A stretch of DNA of 64,000 nt from Serinus canaria (lineage: Eukaryota; Chordata; Aves; Passeriformes; Fringillidae), in contig NC_066316.1 of NCBI RefSeq assembly GCF_022539315.1, positions 11,835,108 to 11,899,107 of the forward strand. The letters run 5' to 3'. The position numbers were made by a program, and so were the translations under genes. The notes below the pieces were generated by a model. That model saw nothing but the letters and a program-made list of their open reading frames with translations. It searched no databases and was not told the origin of the DNA. Of this stretch, positions 21,959 through 34,600 are shown piece after piece (within the stretch, counting starts at the first letter, position 1; the number at the start of each line of letters is the position of its first letter).

Positions 21959-24900
21959 TGTTGCTGCTTATCTGGAGAGTTCCATTTATGCAGTGCAGCC
22001 CCCACAGTCAGGTCAGTGTGACCTACAGATGAGAGACTCTGCAGAGAAAACCCTCCTGGAGAGTTAACAAAGCTCAGAAAGGTGTGCTTGAAACCTCTTC
22101 AGCAAATAATACAGGAGGACTGACCTGCCTTTTTTTTAACAAATCTCTTGCATTAACCCATATTTCTCAGGAAATAAGATATTAACCATTGACAGAACTC
22201 AGACAGGCATGGTTTTCCTCTTTAATTCTTACTAACTGCTCTTCTTATGTGATGCATTCTAATTTTTTCCCCTGCATTTTTAGAGCCAGGTTTCTTTTTT
22301 GTTTAGAATTTTGCTCAAACAAATAAGAGTGTGTCAGTGTGTGCACATATGCTCATGTGAGTAGTGGAGGCAGGCCAAAGGTAACAAGGAAACTGAATCA
22401 AAGCCTAGCTCTGATTCACAGGAAAAAACTGATAATTTGTCTATTATGGGTAGAATTGCCATTCATTGTGGCAATTAATTGCATTTTAGTCTTCACTAAG
22501 CCCCCAAAAAGGCTGACTTAAAGAGCTATGATTCTGTTTGCCCTTATGGTGACATCACCAGAGTGGCAAAAAAGAGACTCTACTGGCAGTGAGGAGACAA
22601 AAAGCAACTTCTTGATATTTTTGATAGAAATATCATCCCTTCAGGCATGTACCTTGTGGAGAACCCAAACCTGACCTCCCCAATAAACATTCATCAGGTG
22701 TTGTGATGGGAAATGAGAAATGGGGCCACTTCAGCTTGGCAGACTAAAAGCAGCATCACAAAAATTGCCACCATGGGTAAAGGTAATAGGAGCATCAGGA
22801 GCACCTGGTCAAGAGTGCCAATAAAAACAAAAGCCTGACTCGGTAGAGAAAATGAACCAAGATCCATTTTCTTTACAGCTTTGCTCTGGGGGTTACACAG
22901 ACATGCCAAGCAGAGTTTGCTCATTAGAAGGCAGGTCTGTGTTTGAGCTTGTTAAGAATTCAAGATGAGATTTGCATCCCATTTAGCAAGTCTTCAAATC
23001 ATTTGACCACATTTCTTTCCTGTAGATTCCCTCCTAATCATTCCACTGAGGACACAGCAGATAATCTTACATTTAATTTATGCAGCTTTGTTGTTAAGAA
23101 GAGTTAATAGTGCGAAATGATTTATCCTCAAGGAATAATTTAACCATTCCCCCCACACCTCCCTGAATGAAAGAGCAGAAAAGAAAGGTAGGTCTGGTTC
23201 AAATGGTCAAGCAAGCACATACAAACCTCCTCACAGATTTGCATCTTTAATATGGGCATATGCAGTCTCCCATGGTGTATGCAAATGGGAATTGCACAGA
23301 CACACTCTTCTTCCCTGAGAGCTTTTGTCTAAGTACTTGGCTACAAGCACATATTTGAAAGTCTGGGCGTTGTTGCTTTAAAATATTCAAGCACAGGAGT
23401 AGGATTTTATAGCTGTCATCTGGATAATTAAACTCTTCATTAACAGTTGTTCACAAACCAGTAGGTGACCTTTAATTAGGGATAAAAGTACTCAGGAATG
23501 GATTTCAAACATTAAGAAACTGCAGAGGAGCCCTTTTCCCTCCACTTCTCCAAGTCCATTGAAAATCTTTTGCAAAGCATTGGTTTTCCAAGAGAAATTA
23601 TGATGGGTGAGACAAAAATATGTTTCCAGGCCCAACTCATCAGATATATGCTTTGTTTAACCTTGCTGTAACTAAAACATTGTATTTTTTGTTTTCTGCC
23701 TCATGCAGAGTTTGCCATGTGTTACCTGGGTCTTTGTTACCCCAGCCTGAACACCTGCACCAAGTCATATCTCCACCAAAAAAAGAACAGGAAAAACCAA
23801 CAAGTTCACAAGGAGAGCAGTGCACAGATGGGAACGTGCTGTATTTGTGAGTGGGTGGAAGATTGCAGGGCAGAATTGAGCAATATGGACAGTTCTGTTG
23901 AGTCATTTGAATACCCAGTGCTAAAATTCTGCATTAAAGGGGCAGTTTAGCTGAAGTATAGTTCCCAGGAAGAAAGCAATAGAAATTTGCATGGAAAAAA
24001 TCCAATAGAGAGATAATATTAAAGGTAAAGTTAAAGTCAGTGGTGTTTAAAAGCAAAATATTGATATGAGAGAGTATGTGCTGTCTCTGGAAAAAGAGAT
24101 AGCAGCTCCTTTAGGGGCCATCCAGGCACCACATTGCACCAGTCACCTTTGCACTGCAATTCTTTGTATTCATTGTGAGCTACAAATGCCTGATTAGCTT
24201 CAAATGATCACATTTTGTTCTTTTCTTGGCTGTGCCGTGTGGACAGGCACATACCCCTTGGACATCTACACCCTTGCCTCTTCATTGCCTCAGCTTTACC
24301 CCATCTTGTCCCTTTCCACAATGAAGGTTTGTGCTGTCTGTGCTTGGAAGTGCTCTGCTTTTACCTGCAGTCATGTAAGGAACAGGATCCACATCCCTTA
24401 GAAACACTTCTTCAGAAATCAGCAGCTGGAAGACCAGAGCACTGCTCGTAGCTCTCTGTTCTGGGGTGCACAAAGCATTTTATGCTGCCCCCCAGCTTCT
24501 CTGTCTCTCCTTTTTGGTTATTTGAGTGACTGTTATGAGGATAACTGGGCCTTTGCCAAGCTTGAGACATTCTGCTTTGAAATAGTCATTGTTTGAGCCA
24601 GACAATTTCCAAAAATCAGGGTGATATGAATAGATTCCTCTCTCTGACTCTACATATTCCCTGGACTTTGCTGGGGGTGAAAAAACCCTAATTTTTACAT
24701 AGGTGATTCACAATTTTCCCCTCCCACATTGCCAGCTGCATTTTTGTCTTGTTCCACAGATGTCATGGTGGCATGAGGCAACCCTAAGTGCCCTGGGGAG
24801 GCTGTAGAAGGAGGAGGGAGGAAACATAATCTGGATGAAATGGGGGCACCAAAAGCTAGAAAAGCACACCCAGATTAGAGAAGTTTTCAAATGACTCCCC

Positions 24901-25308
24901 AAATTCTCCAAGAACTACCAAAAGCCACATCAAAGAAAACCCCAAAGCCATTTTACTTATTCATTCCTGCCACCAAGGCTGCAGTCAGAGAGGATTCACT
25001 GATCCAAGAGGTCCCTGAGTATAACCATGGGATCTGTCTGTCAGGAGGCTGTGCTCAATACCAAGTTTAGCAATGTCACCTGAAATAGTGATCTTGCTCA
25101 GTGCTGTACCAGTCCTGAAACACTGTTTTTCTGCAGAGCTAATAGCCTGGACTGGGCAAAAACTTGTGTTGAACTAGGATTTTTTCTAGAGGTGGCATAT
25201 CCATGGTGCTGTTTTCAGCCACATCAATTTAACCAAGGTTTGGGGTTTTTTTTCCCAGCAATTTCTCCTGCTACACAACATTACCTTTCTTTCAGAAAGT
25301 TTGTTCTT

Positions 25309-25340
25309 CCTTCCTTCCTGGAATCCTTCCTTCCTGGAAT
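25309..25340 (+). repeat. 16-bp tandem duplication, two perfect copies
   Basis: ccttccttcctggaat occurs at 25309-25324 and 25325-25340, followed by a partial third unit (ccttctttcc). It is pyrimidine-rich and embedded in a CCTT-rich stretch. Confidence 0.88.
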
Positions 25341-26791
25341 CCTTCTTTCCAAAACCACTGCTGCCCACAACCACCACTTTTAGTACCAGTTTTCCTTCTT
25401 TCTGTGGATGGTGGCATCTTTTCATGTGATTACACTGGAGTCCACCAAAACACTCATTACTCACTGAAAAAGCCTGCTAGGCATCAGTACTCGATATTCT
25501 CCCAGCAAGGTGGGTTTTTTCTTCATGGGAACACTCAGAATATTTTTTCCACACACTTAATACCATCATAACTAGCACCCAGCTTCAGTGTCTGTCCTAC
25601 AGCACACCATTATGCAGACACAAGCTTGGTGGTGCTTTTGATCTCAGTTTCACCATGCTTTCTGCACTTGTGTTACCCAGACAAGTGCCATCATTCTCAG
25701 ATCCTCACAAGAGACCTCCCAGATTGATTTTCCAAGCTGTAGGTGCTAGTCCTGTTTTGATGTTCACCAGAAGAGACCTGCCTTTGTCCCTGAGGAGGGC
25801 AAGCTGCGTAGTGATGAGAAGCTGAGTAAGAAATAGGTGACCTGTGTTCAGAACAGCCTCACCCTTGCTCAAACACATCCAAGGACACTTGAATGGCAGC
25901 CAAGTCTCACATGTAAACATATGTAATTACAAATTTGCCTCTCTCCTTGTTGCTGTAGATAAACCTCCGTGTATCACACAGCAGCAGCAGGGCTGTGTCC
26001 CAGAACTCACAGTGCTGGAGCTGCAGTGTGTAAAGCACAGTGGGACCTCTCCTGTAAAACATGCATGCATGTATTTGTCACCAGGAGTCAATAAAGCTCT
26101 CTAAGAGTTAACTAGTTAGGCAATCAGACAATTAATTATGCAACTAATTAGGTCTGACCTAATTTCTGGAAAATAACCATCCAGGAATCCTTTGGTTCGC
26201 TTCCTCTCTCAGAATAATTCATCAGCAAATACATTTCCTTTCTGTGAAGAGTCCCCCTGTGAGTTGCAGCCCAAGTGGCTTCTAGTTCCTTCTTTCATAA
26301 TTAAAGACCCTTTGTCACTTTTTTCAAAAGGTGAGAAGCACCACCAGTGCTGTGCCTGGCTTCCCCTTGCCAACCAGGCACAGATGGCAGCGCCCGAGGC
26401 TTCAGCGAGGAGCTGAGGCTGTTTGCATAATGCAATCTCCACACTTCCCTCGGGTCTGCAAAGCTCCAGTTAACACTTGCATGTGGACAACGTGGCCAGA
26501 GAGCTCCAGAGGGCCTCAGATGTCCAGGATTCATGGACATTCATGTGGAGTGCTCCTTTGAAGGCTGGGGTTTTTAGCATCCCTTTAGTCTCGGGAAGCT
26601 GTTTGAGGGAAGGGTTTTACATGAGACAAGATGGAATTAATACTTGCTGACACAAAGGCAGGTCTCCAGCAGTGCCCTTCTTACCCTTGTGGTTTTCTTC
26701 CCCTCCCAAAAGACCAAAAGAATAAAAAGGTTTTTGAAAGGTAAGCCTGGAGAAGCACTCACTGCTACTAGGGTGAGGAGCATTGCAAATA

Positions 26792-26821
26792 AGGGAGGGA
26801 AGCAAGGAGGGAAGGAGGGAA
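26792..26821 (+). repeat. Purine-only GGGA-rich tract beside the microsatellite
   Basis: Mostly AGGG/GGGA units, with one C at 26803, leading directly into the ATGG array. It may be the worn edge of an older GGGA or GGAA repeat. Confidence 0.6.
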
Positions 26822-27010
26822 ATGGATGGATGGATGGATGGATGGATGGATGGATGGATGGATGGATGGATGGATGGATGGATGGATGGATGGATGGATG
26901 GATGGATGGATGGATGGATGGATGGATGGATGGATGGATGGATGGATGGATGGATGGATGGATGGATGGATGGATGGATGGATGGATGGATGGATGGATG
27001 GATGGATGGA
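26822..27010 (+). repeat. (ATGG)n tetranucleotide microsatellite, 47 perfect copies
   Basis: 189 bp of uninterrupted ATGG (CCAT on the other strand). All frames are open: the + strand reads MDGW repeats and the - strand reads IHPS repeats, which accounts for every open frame overlapping the region. Its length and purity suggest a highly variable locus. Confidence 0.99.
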
Positions 27011-30000
27011 ATGAATCCAGGAACACAAGGTGCACTTAACAGGAGCTTTTGCCATATTTCAGAAGAAGAAGGATTTTCTCAAGGCTGTAACCAGAAACCA
27101 GGTGGTATTGAAGCAAAATATTCCACGAACATGGGTGTCTGAGGAGAGAATCTTAGTGAGGCTTTCAAAGGTTTTATACTTCTTTTTAATGTTGGCAAAC
27201 TCTGAGGGAGAAGTGTTGGGGAAGGAGGGAAGAGGATGACAAGGAGAATGAAATTTCTCTTACTTAAAATAAGCCTATAAAAATAATTCTTACGAGGGGA
27301 GTTAAAAGATTTGCACTGCTGTGGCTCATAAAAAAAAAAAAAACAATGTTTAATTTTTTAAGCTGGGCCTCCTAGGGCGAGCAATGCTCTGCACAGAGAC
27401 CAATATCCATCCCTGTTCAGAGAACCAGCACAAGGACTATTTCTACAAAAAATGACCTTTTAAAGTGGGGCTGACATGGTGTGTAAGTTTTGTGCTGGCC
27501 CTCTGCACTGCAGCAAATTGCATGTTGAGGAGGCAAGGCTTGTCTTTTGCCTATGACAAATGTCCCTTGGCTGACCTGTCACCCCCAGCCCCTCCTAACA
27601 CACATTTGTTTATGTGCACCTCGGGCTCCAGGGCTCTGCATCACACAAGAGCACCAGAGCTATTTAAAACACGCTGGCTTAAAGTAAAATGCATGGTAAA
27701 ATCCTCCCCCAAGAGACAGGTGACTCCTGCCTATTGCCTGGGATCAGGGCAGCCTTTTTTGAGCTGAAAATCACAGAAAGGTAGCAGACAGGCTACAGGG
27801 ACACCTGAGCTCCTATTTGTTCAAGCTGTATGAATAAAAGAAAAAACAAAGAGAGGGAAGAAAGCAAAGGGAAGGAATGTTTGATTTGAGTGTCTCAGCT
27901 CTCAGTCTCTTCAAGCCAACACCCTTCCTACAGCAAGAGGGTGGTTAAAGGCTGGAAGATCAGGAAACCCCTTGCAAATTTATCTTGTGGGCTTGTCATT
28001 GCTTCTGACATGGATTTTTATCTGCTCTTATTTAGAAACAAACCAAATTAACTCCTCTGTTGAATTACATCCAGATTTACAAGCATGCACAAAAAATACC
28101 TTCAAGTTTCATCACCAAGCACCACTTTTACCATCACTACATGCAATTTTCTCACTGCCTCATCACTCTAGGCTTTATCTCTATATTTCCTTACAGTTTT
28201 CTTGAAAAAAATCTTTTGCTAATCAGGCCCTTCCTAGTGCCAGAAAGCCTGTCTGCAATAAACCACTCCTGCAGTCTTCCCATGTCTGCTTAGGGCAGGG
28301 ATTTCTCCACTGGTGGCAGAGAAAACTCTCCCTGCCTCATTCCTGCACAGGACAGGCAGTCCAGGACCCCATCCCTCTCTGCTTCCTGGGCAGTGATGTC
28401 AAATACCAGCAATCACAGCAGGGTCTGCAGGCTGACTCAAGCCTCTAGTTCACCCCTCAGAGGTCACCAGAGCTGTGCAGCCCTGGCAAACCCAAAAATG
28501 TGGCATGCTAATGTGCAAGGCATGCTCTGCCCAGACAGAGTGGTAGGTGCTGCAAAATGAGAGCAAGACCTCGGTGCTTTGGCAGAATTGCTTTTGTTCA
28601 GGCTCTGCATCAGAGCAACTGGCAGAGAAAGGCATGTGAAATGAGTGAGCACATATTGTCCCCCCTGCTGCTGTGTGGGCATTAAAGCCAAGCAGACAGT
28701 GGGGGCTGCGTGGAGGAGAGCAGGCAGCAGGCTGCAGAGTCCCTGCCCTTCCCTCTGCTTCACACAGGTCCCTTGTCCTAGTGGGAATTTTTTTATAAAG
28801 GTGTTTATGATGAGCAGGAGAGCAAGAGTGGAGCTCGGGAAATGAGGAAATGAGCATGTTGAGCTTTGCTAGGGCACTCTTCCTGCTCCTTGCTCCTTGC
28901 TAAGAGCCAGGATACCAAAATAGGGCAGTGCTTGAACACCATTAACTACTCAAGGGCACGATGTGCAGGGTCCATGAGAGCAAGCTCAGCTCCACAGCTA
29001 CTCAAGGGCCCTGGCTTTGAGTGGGGGGAGAGTTTTCCCCTCAGGCCAGCACATTCTTTGTGCACAGCATTTTAAAAGCTAAAGCATGCACTTGTGCAGA
29101 GCAGGAGAAAGCACACAGTCAGTCTGGTTACAAGGAGCAGGCGGCACTTGCAGCTCTGCTACCATTGCAGCTCTTCTTGTCTCCTTCACTGGTCACCAGG
29201 TTGCACCACGTTTCTGTAATTCCCTTCTGTGCTCTCCTCCACCACTTCCCAAGGCATACATGTCCTCTCTCCCTCCTTTTTGCACAAATGCTTTCTGTTT
29301 CTGCCCTTTCCCTGCCTGTTACATTTCTTTCAATCATCCTGGATGTTTCACTTCTGACAGGAATGTTCTGTGCTCCTCCAAGCATACAAGGAGCTGAGAG
29401 GGGAGACTGGAGAGGCTCAAGGAAAAAAACCTGAGCTTGATCAAGAGACTGATGGGGGGAACAATTTCTTCTGAGGGACTTAGAAGAAGAAGAGGAAGGA
29501 TAAACCTTGGCCTAGCCCAAAGGATCTGTCCTGATTTGGGATAGGCTTTTGAAACCAAAGAGTGAACCCTTCAGAAGGACTAGGTTTGTGTTCATTGTGA
29601 TGGAGAGGCAGAGATGCCAGCAGTTATGAAAACACTGTCACATTATTTACAGGACACTGGCTGGCATTTTCCAGCTAATAAGGGGAATAGTAAAGAAAGC
29701 TGCTGTGCTTTAAAAGTACTGCCAGATAAAAAAAGCACTGCTAAGCAGCCTCCAGCCACAAAATCAGGCTGACTGGATGGATAAACCCCACACTCCACAG
29801 GTGGCCCAGCCAAGCTCCTAGGATTGAGAAGCTGCTCCAGAAAGCAGAAATGCCAGTTGCTGGGAAATTGCTGTGAACACGAAATTTTCCCCTCTTCACA
29901 TTCCTATCTCTTAGCACATTTTCTTTCTGCCTGCTAAGCCCTGTGGGCAGAGAGCGAGGGAACAGCATCCACAGATGGGCACCTGGCAGTGGGCTGTCCC

Positions 30001-32499
30001 CACCTGCTGGGTGAGGTGGGGCCAGAGGACAGGGCCAGCTTGTGCAGTGCATCTCAGTTCTCTGAAAGCACCCTGGGGCTTGGTGACCACCTGCTGTTTC
30101 TGTACCTGGAGAGTTTTGCCATGGTTTCTTATCCATTCCCTTAACGGGATTAACTCACAGTTGTACAGAATACCCAGTCTCAACCATCCATTTTCATAAT
30201 TCAGAAGCTTCCTTTTCCTCTTAAAGTAGAAAGTAGCTGCCCTGGATTTCTTCAGTATCCATGGTTTAGCATATGAATGGGATGGCATTAGCTACCCTGG
30301 TGTTCAGTAGCTGTTTGTCCATCTAGACTCCACCTATGCATCTGCCAGGAACGGACTTCAGGCTTTCAAGGAGCAGGGAGTATATCCCTCTCCTTTTTCA
30401 TGCCTCAGCATCACCAGATTTTTCTGGACAGCTCATTTAACCCTTTCTCGTCCCATGACTGAGGGAGAAGCAGCTGCTGCCCTCTTCCTCCAAACTTCTC
30501 CTAGAGCAAAATTTTTCCTCCCAGAGCTTTGTCTATTTTATCTGGAAGAAGGATGTGACATTTTAGTGTAGCCTAATGAGAATGTGCACATGGTACTAAA
30601 AGAAAAAGCAGGTCTGGCTTCTTGCTTTGAGGTTAGAGACCAACATTCTTCACACAGCAGCACACACTCTATATTCGGTCAAGCTTCCATTGACCTCTGA
30701 GCCAGTTTGGACAAATGGCATAAATTTTTCTGCAGAGACTTAAGGTCCTGACACTTCTGAGATTGTTGCAAAGTAAAATGTAGTGACTTGTACAGCTGCT
30801 CAGGTCAAAGATGGATTTTGACCTCTGATTTATTTTTCCATCTTAGAAAGTAAGGTTCTGCAGAGTTGCAGAGAGGGTTTTTGTTTACTAACCTGTTCAA
30901 TCAGTAAAAAATTGTGGATTAGCAAATCCTATGCTTTCACACCCCAGGAAAATGTGCTCATTATACCAGAGAACTTCTGACCTTGCAAGGTATTTAAACA
31001 AAACAAATGCCCATGTGCTGGCTGCCATCAGGACACTGCTGGGCACCTCTTTTTCCCCTCTGCTTCAGTCCTCGGGGACTCCAGCATTCCTGGCACACGT
31101 GCAGCAGCTGGAAATGCTCACTCACTGCTCTGCTTCCTGCATGTCTTTGATCAGTTTCAGGCCATCACATCCCAGACGAGTTTATCATGATGGACTTTCA
31201 CAGCAGTCACTTTGTGCTAGTGAAACTGTAAAAATACTAATAAATTCTGGGCTTGCTTTGTGGCAATACAATAGGCTTTTATGCCCAAGGCTCAGGCTCA
31301 GAGAAGGACATGAAAACCAAGGCTGAACAGCAGGAGCTGACAGAAGTTTCTGAGTAACTGCAAACTTTTGAACAGCATAAAAATCAGACGTTTTGCCTCT
31401 GGGAATACAGAAGAGCTCACAGCCAGGAAAGCTGGCATAGGAATGATGGGCATGGCCCGTGGCAACATCGGGCTCCTGGGGCAATCCAGGCACAAACAGA
31501 GCAGACACTTAACCCCAAAGAGATGGGTGAGCAGCACTCCAAAGGGCACATCCAACCTGCTTGGAATCATCAGGGTGCTTGGGTAGCTCAGCCTTGTCCT
31601 GGTCTCTGGGGAGCATTCCAAGCTGCTGAGCATCGAGGGGAATGTTTCCCATTGCCCACGGAGACATTTTCATTCCATGCCTCGTGGACCTCAGGCCTGC
31701 AAGGTGGTGGAAAGGACAGGCTTCCATTCCTGGGAAATGCCTGGAATCGCCCACAGAGGGCACAAACTGGAGAGTACAGCAGCTTGCCTCCTGCTGCAGC
31801 TTCTGGCTCAGGAGAAAGCCGTGGAGCCAGAGGCAAGGTGCACGAGCCATGTGGGACAGGTCCATCTCAGGGAACCAGTCCCACAGTGCTCCCTCTGCCT
31901 CATTCATAGAATGCCTTGCAGGGAAGGTTTGCCTGGACACACCATCACTCCCAGATGGCAAACAGCAGGCAGAGCAGCCTCTGGCATGCCACTGTCTCCT
32001 GCTGCTCCCCCCATCCAGGCCAGCCCTGTGCCAGGGAGGTTCCTGCTCGGCACTGCTGTGCCTGGAAAATGAGTTTGTCTGAGACTGGCACTGTGGTGTG
32101 CTCCCACACACAGCTGCACAGTGAGCTATTTAACTGCACAGACATTACTGAGGCACAGGCTGCAATGGCTGCTTTCTTTCTGAAGTGAAAAAAGGAGCAT
32201 TACATCATGCCTATACCGAGAAACAGCCCTCCCTTAAGGACAACAGCACAAAGTTCACCTCAAAATGCATGATTAAATTGTGTGATTAAAGTGCAAGGAT
32301 GCTCACAGGTAGGGATGGGAGAGGCTGGATTCTTCCACCTTGGCCTGTGACCTTGCCCTCATTATTTCTCTGCTTCTCACCTGTGGGAGACAATTGTTTG
32401 GAGCTAGGATGGGGTGTGCAAGGAAATTTTTGTTGTGCCAACTATGGAAAAGCAGTGAGGCACCCAGCATCTCCTGGGGGTCTGAGGAAAGCAAAGTAC

Positions 32500-32523
32500 A
32501 ATGTGCACCTTGAAGTGCACATT
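32500..32523. repeat. Inverted repeat, 9-bp arms with 6-bp loop
   Basis: aatgtgcac at 32500-32508 and gtgcacatt at 32515-32523 are perfect reverse complements around cttgaa. No run of T follows that would suggest a Pol III terminator. Confidence 0.85.
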
Positions 32524-34311
32524 CAGTTTTGGCATGGGAGGGTGAGAGGGAACTTCAGGTGATGCTCACATGGTTGGGCTTGACCCATGGCCAGCTCTGT
32601 AAACCCATCCCTGGAGGGACTTCAGCACAGGCAGGTGGTGAGAATTTAACCCCTCTGCAACCATTCTGCAAGTGCTCAGCACTTTGCTGCCTTTTGCATG
32701 TCAACTGGAACGTGCACAGGAAAAAAAAAGAGCTATAACAGGGCTGAGTCAGATCATCAACACCATGGCTGCAGCTTCTCCTGTGCTGTGTAGAAGATCC
32801 CCAAATTTTAATTGCACTGCCCCTATTGTGGAAGCTGACAGGATGGATTTAATACCAGGTGAGAAGCTGGAGTGCTGCACACATGAAGGAACCCTTACAG
32901 GAACCTGACTATTGAGATTCAACCAAAAAGGCAGATTTCATCCTGATGCATCTTTGCTGAAAATACGTCATTTTGTTGCTGTCTCTCCTCTGTCTAAAAT
33001 AAATATTGTACCTAGAAGAAAATTCAGAGAAACAGATTATTTCCAGCCCTTTAAGAGATGCAGATTCGCTTCGGGATTTCTCTCTCTGCACTGGCAAAGA
33101 CTTACACTGTGCTTTCAAGGACTTTTTTTAATGCATTTTTGGGTTTTTCCACTTATGGGACAAAAGATTAATTGTATCAATAAAAAGACAATGTGCTCTG
33201 TGTGTCAGTTCTGCTCTGAGGTTACAACTCCTGTATAGAGGTCAGCTCTCTGAGGTCACAGTAACTTCTACAAAACACTCCACATGCTCAGGAGGAAGAA
33301 GAACCTCTGAGTTTCTTTCTGAAGACTGTGGAAATAATTATTTTCCATGTGTCCTTGGACAAGAGTTGATTCCCAGGTTATAAATTTTGAATATAGGCAG
33401 TTTAAATGGGCTGCAGGGCTGGTGTCCTCCCTTAGTTTGCTTAATAATATCAGATATCCTTTGGTGATTACACATAGAAACTGGTGTTAAATCTTTAATA
33501 AGAAAACTTATTTTGATTTTTCTTCACTGCTACCTCTACTACCATAATCTATTGATAAAATACCAAGAATATAAGCATCTTCTATTGGCCTAACATGTTC
33601 ACACTATTTATTAATTATAATGACGCGAGAGACTATTTATTTGAAAAATTTGAGAAAAGTCTGAAAATTAAAAATGCAGCAGCAAAACTCCCACAAAACA
33701 AATCTTAAAACGCCACCATGTTCCTGGAGCTATTCCTGGAAAGGTTGTCATGTTTGTGTGAAATCCTGGGGAGGGAATGTATGCAAGCATTCTGCTCATC
33801 ATGAGCCCCAAACACCCACAACACTGCTAGATGCAATGTACTAATATGATCTGAAAGAAGAAACACTGCAAGCAAACTGAACAACCCTTCAATGCTTTTT
33901 GACACCCAGGAGGGAAAGGTGCCCAGGCAATGTTGTTTTTCCCCCTCAACACACCAGACCCACAACAACCAACCACTTGGCTCCAAGAAAAACATAATGC
34001 CAGGTTGCCAACAGCAGCAAAACCTGACCACAGAAGGGAGAAAGTCAGTGTCTGAGGAACAAGGGGCTCTCTGTGGGATGGGTGTTCCCATTAAAGCTGT
34101 ACCTAAGGTCTCCAGGACCATGGACAGAGGCTCTGCCCTGGAAAATAATTATTTCTTCTTGGAAGCCGTGTTAGTGAGCATCCGTGTCTGCTGAGGAATG
34201 TACTTGGGGTTTTGTGTAACAGGAAAACCAGAACATGAAATAGAATTCCTAGTTTGCTGCCTTCCTCACTGCATGCAGACTAGAGACTCATTCCAACGGG
34301 ATTGCCTGAAT

Positions 34312-34350
34312 TGTATTAATTAGTAATTATTAAAGTAATTAGTTAAGGAA
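34312..34350. other. AT-rich cluster of TAAT/ATTA cores
   Basis: The 39 bp hold several overlapping homeodomain-type cores (attaattag, taattatt, taattag), just upstream of a CR1 copy. This is a sequence pattern only. Confidence 0.3.
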
Positions 34351-34411
34351 TATCTGCAAGAAAAAGTGTGCTTTATTCGTATGCTCATAACCATATGTGG
34401 GTTTATATCCC

Positions 34412-34600
34412 AGAGCTGGGCACTGGAACAGGCTCCCCAGGGCAGTGGTCACAGCACCAAGCCTGAGACAGCTCAAGAAGTGTTTGGACAATGCTCTAAG
34501 GCACATGGAGTGACTCTTGGGGTGTCTTGTGCAGGGCCAGGAGCTGGACTGGATTATCCTGATAGGTCCATTCCAACTCAGCATATTCTGTGATTCTGGG
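34412..34600 (+). mobile_element. CR1 LINE 3' end, younger type
   Basis: Well-kept avian CR1 tail on the + strand: gagctgggcactggaacagg, ctccccagggcagtggtcac, agcaccaagcctgagacagc, gccaggagctggactggat, then gtccattccaactcagcata and an end at ttctgtgattctggg. The wording around cattccaactcagcat is of the kind common in passerine CR1. It is less worn than the copy at 4.4 kb. It is 5'-truncated and non-coding. Confidence 0.93.

Larger units (their letters stand above)
19366..26791. other. Intergenic DNA downstream of FSHR
   Basis: About 7.4 kb with no supported gene on either strand. The area 23000-23480 is AT-rich and motif-dense (an octamer ATGCAAAT at 23279-23286, several TAATTA-like cores). 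A 16-bp unit ccttccttcctggaat is duplicated at 25309-25340. A 14-bp palindrome acatgcatgcatgt lies at 26059-26072, close to a TAAT-motif cluster at 26105-26155. Open frames here are short and unrecognised. Confidence 0.7.
27011..34411. other. Intergenic DNA
   Basis: About 7.4 kb without a supported gene. It includes an A-run at about 27330-27344 and a GC-richer zone at 31400-32100. That zone produces longer open frames (200 aa on the - strand at 31509-32111, 146 and 131 aa on the + strand) which overlap each other on both strands and show no domain or splice sites. An inverted repeat lies at 32500-32523. Confidence 0.7.

Noticed and set aside
26637..27142. Proteins of MDGW repeats (+) and IHPS repeats (-)
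   Set aside because: They are readings of the (ATGG)47 microsatellite, which has no stop in any frame.
31509..32111. A 200-residue open frame on the - strand with 131-146 residue frames opposite
   Set aside because: The zone is GC-richer, so stops are rare on both strands. No domain, no splice sites and no codon bias distinguish one frame from the others.
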